Source: Flavobacteriales bacterium | GTDB taxonomy: Bacteria; Bacteroidota; Bacteroidia; Flavobacteriales_D; Sanyastnellaceae | Direction: 5' to 3' | Length of the DNA stretch: 5,047 nucleotides | NCBI GenBank assembly: GCA_015660615.1 | Contig: DQKQ01000069.1 | Span: forward strand, 1-5,047 | In this document: in pieces, positions 1 to 5,047 of the stretch | Layout: the number at the start of each line of letters is the position of its first letter | Position numbering within the stretch: position 1 is the stretch's first letter | The notes under the pieces: generated by a model | What the model saw: the letters and a program-made list of their open reading frames with translations, nothing else | The model's database searches: none | Told to the model about the DNA's origin: nothing | Program-made: the position numbers and the translations under genes

Positions 1-575
1 AAGCCCGAAAAACCACTAGAATTAGAGCCGTTACCATTATTAGCCCACCCTGAAGTAGCTTTCAGAGCATCTCCTGCTACATCCTCTCCGCCTAAGAAGT
101 CTGTAAGCTCGGTGAACTCTCCATCTGAAGGGATATGCCAACCACTTGGACAAATCCCCTCTGTCATCACAGCATGCCAGTTGTACAGGACTCCATAAGT
201 ACCGTAGTTGTCAGTTGCTTTTGCAGCTGTTACATCTGTTCCCTGGTAGTTAAGAACGTAGTAATATGGGTCTGTTATAAAGGTGGGACTTCCTTCACTT
301 GCTGGCGAAACTGATGGTAAGTAGCGGCAGTTTTCACTGAACCAACACTGGTCACCGATTAAGACTGTACTGTAGTCGTAACAGTCGTGGGAGATGAGGT
401 CGCCACAAGTGAATGAGCTAGAACACTCTCCAAATTGACTTAAAAGTGTCAATAAATCAGGTGTTCCTACACAACCATCACCGTCATTGTCAGCAGAAAG
501 TGTTTGGCCTGAAAAAGTGAGGGGAAATGCTAAAAAGAACAATAGCGATAAGAAAAAAGTAGAAAAGTTTCGCAT
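1..575 (-). CDS. Secreted FISUMP-domain protein with N-terminal dockerin-like module (partial, C-terminus off window)
   Basis: The reading frame starts at the ATG at 575-573 and stays open for 191 complete codons to the left edge, so the C-terminus is missing. Residues 1-23 form a signal peptide (MRNFST, then a Phe/Leu-rich core, cut near Ser-Gly/Gln). Residues 29-49 form one dockerin-like EF-hand unit: D29, D31, D33, G34 and D40, followed by LLTLLSQFG. From about residue 57 the sequence matches the Fibrobacter succinogenes major paralogous domain (FISUMP, TIGR02145). Visible hallmarks are VLIGDQCWFSEN (71-82), YGVLYNW (127-133), CPSGWHIPSD (142-151), AGDALK (167-172) and SGFSG (187-191). FISUMP domains are common in exported proteins of Fibrobacter and Bacteroidota; their biochemical role is not established. 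Six Cys residues lie between 35 and 83, which suits an oxidised, extracytoplasmic protein. The gene is divergent from the asparaginase gene. Any sorting domain would lie beyond position 1. The domain assignment is confident; the function is unknown. Confidence 0.88.
   Translation of the reverse strand, partial: MRNFSTFFLSLLFFLAFPLTFSGQTLSADNDGDGCVGTPDLLTLLSQFGECSSSFTCGDLISHDCYDYSTVLIGDQCWFSENCRYLPSVSPASEGSPTFITDPYYYVLNYQGTDVTAAKATDNYGTYGVLYNWHAVMTEGICPSGWHIPSDGEFTELTDFLGGEDVAGDALKATSGWANNGNGSNSSGFSG
429..491 (-). other. Dockerin-like EF-hand module encoded in the FISUMP gene
   Basis: Residues 29-49 read DNDGDGCVGTPD followed by LLTLLSQFG. Asp residues at loop positions 1, 3, 5 and 12, with Gly at position 6, fit a calcium-binding loop. 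The LL-x-LL-x-x-FG helix resembles one half of a type I dockerin. Only one copy is present, whereas classical cellulosomal dockerins carry two. It lies directly after the signal peptide. The same module type occurs twice in the repeat protein at the right of the window. Calcium binding is inferred from the pattern only. Confidence 0.7.
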
Positions 576-651
576 AGGTAGAAGATTAAAAATTAATCAT
601 AGTCATACTAATATACAACATATTACATAATTATTATACTACCTTGGAGCT
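576..651. other. Divergent intergenic region
   Basis: This 76-bp, very AT-rich spacer separates the FISUMP gene from the asparaginase gene and must hold the start signals of both. A candidate promoter is seen only for the minus strand. No operator-like repeat stands out beyond a short GATTA/TAATC inverted repeat at 584-598. Confidence 0.6.
588..618 (-). promoter_or_regulatory. Candidate Bacteroidota-type promoter for the FISUMP gene
   Basis: On the minus strand, TTG (plus positions 616-618) is followed after 20 bp by TAATTTTT (588-595). This matches 5 of the 6 fixed bases of the Bacteroidota -7 consensus TAnnTTTG with its upstream TTG. The -7 element ends only about 12 bp before the ATG, so the leader would be very short. 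The region is AT-rich and such matches arise by chance. No good consensus match was found on the plus strand for the divergent operon. Confidence 0.25.
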
Positions 652-1662
652 ATGAGTCAATCAAATAAACCAAATAGAAGGAGTTTCATAGGAAAACTCG
701 CATCATTAGGCGGAGTACTTGGCCTTGCTCCATTCGCTATTAACCGAATGATAGGTGCTGAAATTGCTAAACCTGTAAACACAATTACTCCTTTAGATAA
801 ACCAGGCGCAACTATGGTTAGCACTTGGAATCACGGAATACAGGCAAACATTGCGGGGTTTAGCGCACTCTCAAAAGGTGGGACAGCCCTCGATATGATT
901 GAAGCAGCTGCGAAATTGGTTGAAGAAGATGCTGAGGGGCTTTCTGTAGGGATTGGCGGATTACCCGATAGAGACGGAATAGTGACGCTTGACGCCTGTT
1001 GTATGGATCATACAGGCCAAGCTGGTTCTGTAGCAGCTATGCAAGACATAATGTACCCGCTCTCAGTTGCTAGAAAAGTAATGGAAGAAACACCACACGT
1101 TATGCTCGTGGGTGAAGGAGCTAAAATGTTTGCCTTAGAGTCAGGATTCAAAAGCACTGACCTCCTCACAGAAAAAGCTCGTGAGGCATGGCTCAGATGG
1201 ATGGAGAAACACGAATACAAACCAGTCATCAATATTGAAAATCACGACACAATAGGGATTCTTGCATTAGACAATGAAGGTCGACTTTCAGGGGGTTGCA
1301 CAACAAGTGGCGTAGCATATAAGATGCATGGCAGAGTGGGCGACAGCCCCATTATAGGAGCCGGCCTTTTTGTTGATGGAGCTGTAGGTGCTGCTACTGC
1401 TACTGGATTAGGAGAAGCAGTTATGAGAACGGTGGGTAGCTTTTTAGTTGTAGAACTTATGAGAGGCGGGCTTCACCCCCAGGCGGCATGTGAAACTGCA
1501 GTTAAGAGAATCATAGACTCTATGGACGTAAGCAACCTACAGGTAGGTTATTTAGCTCTCGATAAAACAGGGCGTCATGGTGCTCACGCAATCCACTCTG
1601 GGTTTAATTACGCTTTAACGACTTTGAAAACGGAGAACTTAATTGATGCAACTCATGGTTAA
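652..1662 (+). CDS. N4-(beta-N-acetylglucosaminyl)-L-asparaginase (glycosylasparaginase), Tat-exported
   Basis: This is an Ntn-hydrolase that cleaves the GlcNAc-Asn bond of glycoasparagines. It is made as one chain that cuts itself into alpha and beta subunits. Residues 196-200 read ENHDT: cleavage is expected between D199 and T200, leaving T200 as the N-terminal nucleophile. Downstream are GCTTSG (215-220), HGRVGDSP (226-233) and GAATATGLGE (246-255). With an offset of 48, T200, W59, R228, D231, T251 and G252 fall on T152, W11, R180, D183, T203 and G204 of the crystallised E. meningoseptica enzyme (numbering from memory). The N-terminus has a twin-arginine signal, NRRSFIGK at 8-15, then a hydrophobic stretch to about residue 30, so the folded precursor is probably exported to the periplasm. 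The ATG at 652 is chosen because it includes the Tat motif. A GGAG lies only 2 bp upstream of the ATG, too close to act as a Shine-Dalgarno site. The length of 336 codons is normal for this family. The 3' end overlaps the prenyltransferase gene. Confidence 0.95.
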   Translation: MSQSNKPNRRSFIGKLASLGGVLGLAPFAINRMIGAEIAKPVNTITPLDKPGATMVSTWNHGIQANIAGFSALSKGGTALDMIEAAAKLVEEDAEGLSVGIGGLPDRDGIVTLDACCMDHTGQAGSVAAMQDIMYPLSVARKVMEETPHVMLVGEGAKMFALESGFKSTDLLTEKAREAWLRWMEKHEYKPVINIENHDTIGILALDNEGRLSGGCTTSGVAYKMHGRVGDSPIIGAGLFVDGAVGAATATGLGEAVMRTVGSFLVVELMRGGLHPQAACETAVKRIIDSMDVSNLQVGYLALDKTGRHGAHAIHSGFNYALTTLKTENLIDATHG

Positions 1663-2560
1663 AGATCCTGTTACATCATCCCCGTTTTACGCTTGGTTTA
1701 GAGTCATAAGACCCCTCAACCTTATAATTATCGCTATAGCAATTGTAGTTCTCAGATATAGTTATCACGGTGCATTTACAAATGGTGGCGATTGGCTATT
1801 AGAGTGCCTCATTACACTTCCCTTAGTTTTCTTAGCTGCAGGAGGGAATATTATAAATGATTATTTCGATATTAAAGAAGATAGAATTAACAAGCCAGAG
1901 CGAGCTTTAGTTGGTCGAGTTCTAAAAAGAAGAATTGCACTAGTAAGCCGTTGGACACTAACAGCTATTGGAATCGTGCTTGCGGCTTCTTTGTGCTGGA
2001 AAATAGGAAACTACATACCCCTTGTTATAGCTATTGCCATTAGTTTTGTTTTATTTTTCTATTCTACAAAACTTAAAGGTCGCGTCCTTATCGGGAATTT
2101 TGCCGTAGCAGCTTCAATATCCTCCGTCATTCCATTTTCATATGCTGATGAAATAGACACATCAATGACTACATTGATGAACCTCACAATGTTTATTTGG
2201 GAATTTGGGGCATTACTTGGACTAACTTTTATTATCGTCTTTACACGTGAATTGGCAAAAGACATCGAAGATATAGATGGAGATAAAAATGCCGGCCACC
2301 TCACCTTCCCTATTGCCTACAGTCCTCAAGCGAGCTGGCGTCTTATCACTGCGCTTGTTACCATACTAATATTCAGCGTAATTTGGATCAATATTAGCAC
2401 AGAACTAGACGTGACAATAGGTTTATTCACAGGCGTCACACTCAGTATCGCATATTTTACATGGAAAAAGAAAGCCACACAGGTGTCTGCATGGCTTAAA
2501 CTTCTTCTTGCGGCAGGACTTTTACTCTGCTACATAACTAACGCGGGTGGTCTGATTTGA
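1646..2560 (+). CDS. UbiA-family membrane prenyltransferase (possibly geranylgeranylglycerol-phosphate geranylgeranyltransferase type)
   Basis: This is an intramembrane prenyltransferase that joins an isoprenoid diphosphate to an acceptor. Two Asp-rich diphosphate/Mg2+ motifs are visible: NDYFDIKED at 71-79 followed by RINKP, and DIEDIDGDK at 206-214. About eight hydrophobic helices follow the UbiA layout (near 24-37, 53-68, 102-117, 123-139, 148-164, 183-199, 231-250 and 255-271, with a last one near 283-298). RVIRPLNL (19-26) is the usual N-terminal entry. Flavobacterial homologues with NDxFDxxxDxINKP are often annotated as geranylgeranylglycerol-phosphate geranylgeranyltransferase; menaquinone or other UbiA activities cannot be excluded from sequence. 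The ATG at 1646 (304 residues) is preferred over the TTG at 1643: GGAG at 1632-1635 lies 10 bp upstream. The ATG at 1655 is a possible alternative. The start overlaps the asparaginase gene by 17 bp in another frame, which implies co-transcription and perhaps translational coupling. The 3' end overlaps the convergent gene by 39 bp. Confidence is high for the family and low for the substrate. Confidence 0.9.
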   Translation: MQLMVKDPVTSSPFYAWFRVIRPLNLIIIAIAIVVLRYSYHGAFTNGGDWLLECLITLPLVFLAAGGNIINDYFDIKEDRINKPERALVGRVLKRRIALVSRWTLTAIGIVLAASLCWKIGNYIPLVIAIAISFVLFFYSTKLKGRVLIGNFAVAASISSVIPFSYADEIDTSMTTLMNLTMFIWEFGALLGLTFIIVFTRELAKDIEDIDGDKNAGHLTFPIAYSPQASWRLITALVTILIFSVIWINISTELDVTIGLFTGVTLSIAYFTWKKKATQVSAWLKLLLAAGLLLCYITNAGGLI

Positions 2561-3742
2561 CATTGTTTCTATCTTGACGCCTTTGTTTCCATTAGCCCAA
2601 ACCCTGCCCATCAAATCATACTCTCCTACTACTCTACTCCCCTCAAACAAATCAAAGTGAGTAATTCCAACTACAGTTCTAACATCGAATGCCATTCCAC
2701 CGGGAATCGCTCCCGCCTGGAAAGATGAGATTAGGGTGCCCGCAACGTCTAAGATTTGGACTTCAGCCTCATCAATAAAATTTGTGACAGTCGCATAAAC
2801 ATCCCCGTTTACAGGACTCACTACCATGCTGTAATAAACATCCGTAGCAGGTCCCCACATCTCAGCTGCAGGAGTCAAATCTGAAACGGACGCTTTACGC
2901 ATCCCTATCTCGTCTTCGATTTGGAATACAAGCTCATCGCCTATTAGAGATGCGGCGTTGCAGCCTGACGAAACGCCCGCAACTGTCATCGTGTTCACTA
3001 AAGCCTCATCAGCCCCTAACGATGGCAACTCAACACGAGAAAGACTAGTCGCAGACCAATCCGTATTATTCACCATCAGAACCTCGTTCTCAGTCACCTT
3101 TAAATGAACCGTATTCTTTCCCTCCTCTCCCAAATCGTGCTCTGTATACTCTCCGGTTTCTATGTCATAAACCCCTAACAATCCCACTTCATCTCCCCAG
3201 GTAAACGCGTTGTTAATCGCTATGTATGCAACGCCATTTTTAATAACTAAGTCCTCAGCATCAAACCCAACTCCTTCTGTTGCAGGCAGCTCTCCTTCCC
3301 ACAATAATGTTTCCGCATTAAACCAAACGAAGTACGTTTCAAACTCGACTGAACCCCACGTTTCAGAATCGAATTCACCTCTTGTCGAATATATCGAACC
3401 GTCATAGTATGCAAGCTTTCGCACTCCTTCCATTTCAACAGATGCTTCAACTTCGTATGTATCTAAATCGAATCTATAGATCATATTATCTGCTGCCGCG
3501 AATGCCGCTCCATCAGCTATAATTACGTCAGTAGTAAATTCCGCCTCTTCAAATTCCATCACCTGAGTAAACGTCGCTTCAGTTGGATTATACACCCCCA
3601 CTGATGGCGTTTCCATAGATCCCCCCTCGTTCATCACCCACACCGAATTCACCACTTCCACTTGGCCATTCACACTCACAGATACTATGCTCACAAAATT
3701 CACGAACATTAAAGAGACAACTACATGTACAATACGATTCAT
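2522..3742 (-). CDS. Secreted beta-propeller-like protein with short C-terminal T9SS-type sorting domain
   Basis: This 406-residue protein has a signal peptide at 1-26 (cut near VNG/Q). It contains no catalytic motif I recognise. The body (about 30-355) is rich in beta-propeller-like strands in which an 'ADG/KNG-x-A' turn is followed by a strand and a D-x-x-T/A-G-x segment: IADGAAFAAADNMIYRFDLD (75-94), IKNGVAYIAIN (167-177), LGVYDIETGEYTEHDL (189-204), VNGDVYATVT (311-320) and VQILDVAGTLISSF (328-341). VWVMNEGGSM (34-43) resembles the opening of Bacteroidota YncE/DUF5074-like surface propellers; this is recalled, not tested. Residues 359-406 contain GEYDLMGRVWANGNKGVKIE (373-392), like the end of type IX secretion sorting domains (YDLxGRxV...KGxxI), though the usual YPNP segment is missing. 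The ATG at 3742 has no Shine-Dalgarno site, as is common in this phylum. The gene is preceded by a terminator and its own candidate promoter, so it is probably monocistronic. The protein is acidic. Its ligand is unknown. Confidence 0.85.
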   Translation of the reverse strand: MNRIVHVVVSLMFVNFVSIVSVSVNGQVEVVNSVWVMNEGGSMETPSVGVYNPTEATFTQVMEFEEAEFTTDVIIADGAAFAAADNMIYRFDLDTYEVEASVEMEGVRKLAYYDGSIYSTRGEFDSETWGSVEFETYFVWFNAETLLWEGELPATEGVGFDAEDLVIKNGVAYIAINNAFTWGDEVGLLGVYDIETGEYTEHDLGEEGKNTVHLKVTENEVLMVNNTDWSATSLSRVELPSLGADEALVNTMTVAGVSSGCNAASLIGDELVFQIEDEIGMRKASVSDLTPAAEMWGPATDVYYSMVVSPVNGDVYATVTNFIDEAEVQILDVAGTLISSFQAGAIPGGMAFDVRTVVGITHFDLFEGSRVVGEYDLMGRVWANGNKGVKIETMSNQTTRVSYVAE

Positions 3743-3759
3743 AATCTGATTTTTTTTTG

Positions 3760-3793
3760 TAAAAATAACACCTTAAAGCAGTTTTTACAGCAA
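3760..3793 (-). promoter_or_regulatory. Candidate Bacteroidota-type promoter for the beta-propeller gene
   Basis: On the minus strand, TTG (3791-3793) is followed after 23 bp by TATTTTTA (3760-3767), a 5-of-6 match to TAnnTTTG. The element lies 18 bp before the ATG at 3742 and downstream of the terminator of the preceding gene, so a promoter is needed in this stretch. The spacing is at the long end for this promoter class and the DNA is AT-rich, so the exact placement is tentative. Confidence 0.3.
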
Positions 3794-3807
3794 CATTTGA
3801 AAATGTT
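3792..3807. repeat. 7-bp perfect inverted repeat upstream of the beta-propeller gene
   Basis: AACATTT and AAATGTT are separated by GA. The repeat overlaps the TTG of the candidate promoter, the place expected for an operator. It could also be a weak hairpin or chance in AT-rich DNA. No regulator gene is present in the window. Confidence 0.3.
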
Positions 3808-3815
3808 TTGTCATT

Positions 3816-3850
3816 AAAAAAGGGTCAGTCAATTTGACTAACCCTTTTTA
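3816..3850 (-). terminator. Rho-independent terminator of the Cys-rich repeat gene
   Basis: GGGT-x-AGTCA (3822-3831) pairs with TGACT-x-ACCC (3835-3844) across a 3-nt loop, flanked by A-tracts and T-tracts that extend the stem. Read on the minus strand, the single non-complementary position (3826/3840) becomes a G-U wobble and the stem ends in six T; on the plus strand it is a C-A mismatch. The hairpin therefore serves the minus strand. It begins about 55 bp after the TAA at 3905 and separates that gene from the beta-propeller gene. Confidence 0.85.
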
Positions 3851-3904
3851 TTATAGTGAACAACTACCTGATATCAATTCCATCTCAACCAAGCACCTGT
3901 TTTA

Positions 3905-5047
3905 TTACTCATATACAGTTCCCCAAGCTAATAGGAAGTCTAATAGATCTAAAGTTTGAACAACTCCATCACCATTGAAATCTGGACACACTTGGTACGT
4001 ACAACTTGAATCATCAGTATTCGCAAGGTGATTGTAGTTCAGAGCTACACTATCTGTACACCCGGTGAACACACAGTTACCTAAATCCATAGTAGCGTCA
4101 GGATCGTAGTTAGATGCTGTTGGATAAGTACAACCATTTGCATTTGCATCGAATACATCAGCAAGAGCGTCAGGAACAACTCCACAAGCATCATCAACCC
4201 AATCAATAGACCAGTTAGGTCCAGCTTGTCCGTAAGAGATTAAGAACTCTAATAAATCCTCTAGTTGAACGATACCATCTGAATTAAAGTCTGCATTCAT
4301 CGGTGTATTAGTACAGTCATTACTATCTGTATTTGCATACTTGTTGTAGTTATTGTACTCATCGCTTACACATCCAAAGAATATACAAGAACCATCGTCA
4401 TCAGTTGCAGAATCATCGAAGTTCAACGCTTTCTCATAGATACATCCTGGAACTTCATCAGCATCGCATATACCATCGCCGTCAACATCTGAATCACATA
4501 CAGAAGGACAAAGACCTGAAGTATCGGCGAAAACGCAAGAGCCATCGCTTAAAGTAGCAGCTGGATCGTAGTTACATGCTGAAGGTGCAATACACCCAGA
4601 GCAGTTAGTGAAATCACATGAACCATCATCAAATACAGCTTGCCAGTCAAAGTTACAAGCAGTATCAGTAGTACATCCAGATGATGGGTATTGGCAAGAG
4701 CCATCATCATCCGTCGCAGCTGGATTATAATTAGATGCTGTTGATGTAGTACATCCAACTACTTCGTTTTCATTACATATTCCATCAGCATCAGCATCAG
4801 CTAAACAGTCGCCAGTACAATCGTGACCAGCATCAGCAAATTCACATGTACCATCAGGGATAGTAACATCCATATCATAGTTACAGGCTGTAGTAATCAT
4901 ACATCCGTAGCAAGAAACTAAATCACAATCACCATCATTTACAGTTGCATTAGGATCATAGTTACAAGACATCATATTCATACATCCTAACACATCATAA
5001 AGACAATTGCTATTATCTATAGTTGCAGCCGGATCGTAGTTACTTGC
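3905..5047 (-). CDS. Large secreted Cys-rich NYDP-repeat protein with EF-hand and dockerin-like modules (partial, N-terminus off window)
   Basis: The frame is open from the right edge to the TAA at 3905, giving 380 residues without the N-terminus. A GTG at 4993-4991 is not a credible start, because the 18 codons before it (ASNYDPAAT...) encode another repeat. The protein is an array of about ten Cys-flanked units of 24-27 residues, consensus GC-x(4)-A-C/S-N-Y-D-P-x-A-T-x-D-D-G-S-C. Two units are extended to 50 residues by TSP3/EF-hand-like loops, one carries a dockerin-like insert plus linker (80 residues), and the last ends in a dockerin-like module. Repeats of this type are widespread in giant exported proteins of marine Bacteroidota; their role is not established, though adhesion or structure is often assumed. 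The Cys pattern predicts disulfides, hence extracytoplasmic location. The protein stops four residues after the final dockerin-like helix (TVYE) with no T9SS sorting domain. A strong terminator follows, so the gene ends its transcription unit. Confidence 0.88.
   Translation of the reverse strand, partial: ASNYDPAATIDNSNCLYDVLGCMNMMSCNYDPNATVNDGDCDLVSCYGCMITTACNYDMDVTIPDGTCEFADAGHDCTGDCLADADADGICNENEVVGCTTSTASNYNPAATDDDGSCQYPSSGCTTDTACNFDWQAVFDDGSCDFTNCSGCIAPSACNYDPAATLSDGSCVFADTSGLCPSVCDSDVDGDGICDADEVPGCIYEKALNFDDSATDDDGSCIFFGCVSDEYNNYNKYANTDSNDCTNTPMNADFNSDGIVQLEDLLEFLISYGQAGPNWSIDWVDDACGVVPDALADVFDANANGCTYPTASNYDPDATMDLGNCVFTGCTDSVALNYNHLANTDDSSCTYQVCPDFNGDGVVQTLDLLDFLLAWGTVYE
3920..3982 (-). 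other. C-terminal dockerin-like EF-hand module
   Basis: DFNGDGVVQTLD is followed by LLDFLLAWG, four residues before the stop codon. It shares DFN-x-DG-x-VQ and DLL-x-FL with the internal module and the same loop geometry with the module in the gene at the left edge. C-terminal placement is typical of true dockerins, but only a single half-module is present here. Confidence 0.7.
4229..4291 (-). other. Dockerin-like EF-hand module inside the repeat array
   Basis: DFNSDGIVQLED is followed by LLEFLISYG. Asp, Asn, Asp and Asp occupy loop positions 1, 3, 5 and 12, followed by a dockerin-type helix. A 32-residue linker with two Trp residues (NWSIDWVDDACG) separates it from the next Cys repeat. It is closely similar to the C-terminal module. 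Confidence 0.7.
4373..4675 (-). repeat. Copy 2 of the three-unit higher-order repeat (101 residues)
   Basis: This block holds units of 27, 50 and 24 residues, in the same order as copy 1. By eye the middle units share about 24 of 50 residues, including CNYD, FAD, the DxDxDGIC loop and EV-x-GC. The outer units share about 11-12 residues each. The third unit is two residues shorter than in copy 1. Confidence 0.65.
4454..4489 (-). other. EF-hand/TSP3-like calcium loop 2
   Basis: The loop reads DVDGDGICDADE with the same ligand spacing (1, 3, 5, 12) as loop 1, exactly 103 residues downstream of it, in the matching 50-residue unit. It resembles thrombospondin type 3 repeats as well as EF-hands. 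Confidence 0.6.
4676..4984 (-). repeat. Copy 1 of a 103-residue, three-unit higher-order repeat
   Basis: This block holds units of 27, 50 and 26 residues. The 50-residue middle unit carries an EF-hand-like loop. Its Cys positions align one to one with the block at 4373-4675 at a constant offset of 103 residues (309 bp). The pattern suggests duplication of a three-unit segment rather than single-unit growth. Confidence 0.65.
4763..4798 (-). other. EF-hand/TSP3-like calcium loop 1
   Basis: The loop reads DADADGICNENE: Asp at positions 1, 3 and 5, Gly at 6, Ile at 7 and Glu at 12, as in a canonical EF-hand loop. It sits in the extension of the second full repeat unit between Cys residues. Calcium binding is inferred. 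Confidence 0.6.

Larger units (their letters stand above)
4001..5047 (-). repeat. Array of ten Cys-rich NYDP repeats (coding)
   Basis: The first Cys of each unit is encoded at about 4984, 4903, 4753, 4675, 4594, 4444, 4372, 4132 and 4060, plus one incomplete unit at the right edge. Unit lengths are 27, 50, 26, 27, 50, 24, 80 and 24 residues, then the final unit. At DNA level the plus strand shows recurring ggatcgtagtta-type blocks (near 4101, 4563 and 5032) that encode the N-Y-D-P core. Units diverge in sequence but keep Asn-Tyr/Phe-Asp/Asn and the flanking Cys. The seventh unit (NNYNKYANTDSNDC) is the most degenerate. Confidence 0.9.

Noticed and set aside
640..649. TACCTTGG as a -7 promoter element and GGAG as a ribosome site for the asparaginase gene
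   Set aside because: Both lie too close to the ATG at 652 for normal function; the match is weak.
1008..1232. Open frame on the minus strand inside the asparaginase gene
   Set aside because: It lies wholly antisense to a strongly supported gene, and its translation has no domain or signal; it is a shadow frame.
1643..1645. TTG as the start of the prenyltransferase
   Set aside because: An ATG follows immediately at 1646 with a better-spaced GGAG upstream; the TTG adds only one residue.
2059..2304. Open frame on the minus strand inside the prenyltransferase gene
   Set aside because: It is antisense to conserved membrane-helix and Asp-motif coding sequence, with no family resemblance.
3210..3450. 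Short open frames on both strands within the propeller gene
   Set aside because: They overlap the well-supported minus-strand gene in other frames and have composition typical of frame-shifted reading.
4333..4758. Short open frames within the Cys-rich repeat gene (His/Arg-rich on plus, Leu/His-rich on minus)
   Set aside because: The repetitive composition is the translation of the NYDP repeats in wrong frames.
4001..5047. Regularly spaced DNA repeats as a possible CRISPR array
   Set aside because: Repeats are imperfect, vary in length by multiples of three, and encode a continuous Cys-rich protein; there are no uniform spacers or cas genes.

Overview
The window looks like part of a marine Bacteroidota chromosome, most likely Flavobacteriales or a relative. 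The evidence is AT-rich intergenic DNA, starts that mostly lack Shine-Dalgarno sequences, promoter-like TTG/TAnnTTT elements, a glycosylasparaginase very close to the Elizabethkingia (Flavobacterium) meningoseptica enzyme, and secreted proteins built from FISUMP, dockerin-like and Cys-rich NYDP repeat modules. This placement is inferred from protein style; no rRNA or marker gene is present.

Layout from left to right. (1) Positions 1-575, minus strand: the N-terminal 191 residues of a secreted protein with a signal peptide, one dockerin-like EF-hand module and a FISUMP-type domain; its C-terminus lies beyond position 1. (2) Positions 576-651: a 76-bp divergent intergenic region. (3) Positions 652-2560, plus strand: two overlapping genes, a Tat-exported glycosylasparaginase of the Ntn-hydrolase fold and a UbiA-family membrane prenyltransferase. 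(4) Positions 2522-3742, minus strand: a secreted beta-propeller-like protein with a short probable T9SS C-terminal sorting domain; its 3' end overlaps the prenyltransferase gene by 39 bp tail to tail. (5) Positions 3743-3904: an intergenic region with a candidate promoter and a strong hairpin terminator. (6) Positions 3905-5047, minus strand: the C-terminal 380 residues of a large secreted Cys-rich repeat protein whose 5' end is beyond the window. It has about ten GC-x(4)-A-C-N-Y-D-P-x-A-T-x-D-D-G-S-C units, two EF-hand/TSP3-like loops and two dockerin-like modules.

Three of the five genes encode exported, probably surface or extracellular, proteins. The two at the window edges share a short dockerin-like calcium-binding module (DxNxDGxVxxxDLLxxLxxxG). 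The asparaginase/prenyltransferase pair is a compact two-gene unit whose members have no known biochemical link.

The observation most worth following is in the right-hand repeat protein: units 1-3 and units 4-6 have matching architecture, in register at 103 residues (309 bp), which indicates duplication of a three-unit block. No tRNA, rRNA, CRISPR array, insertion sequence or phage gene was seen.
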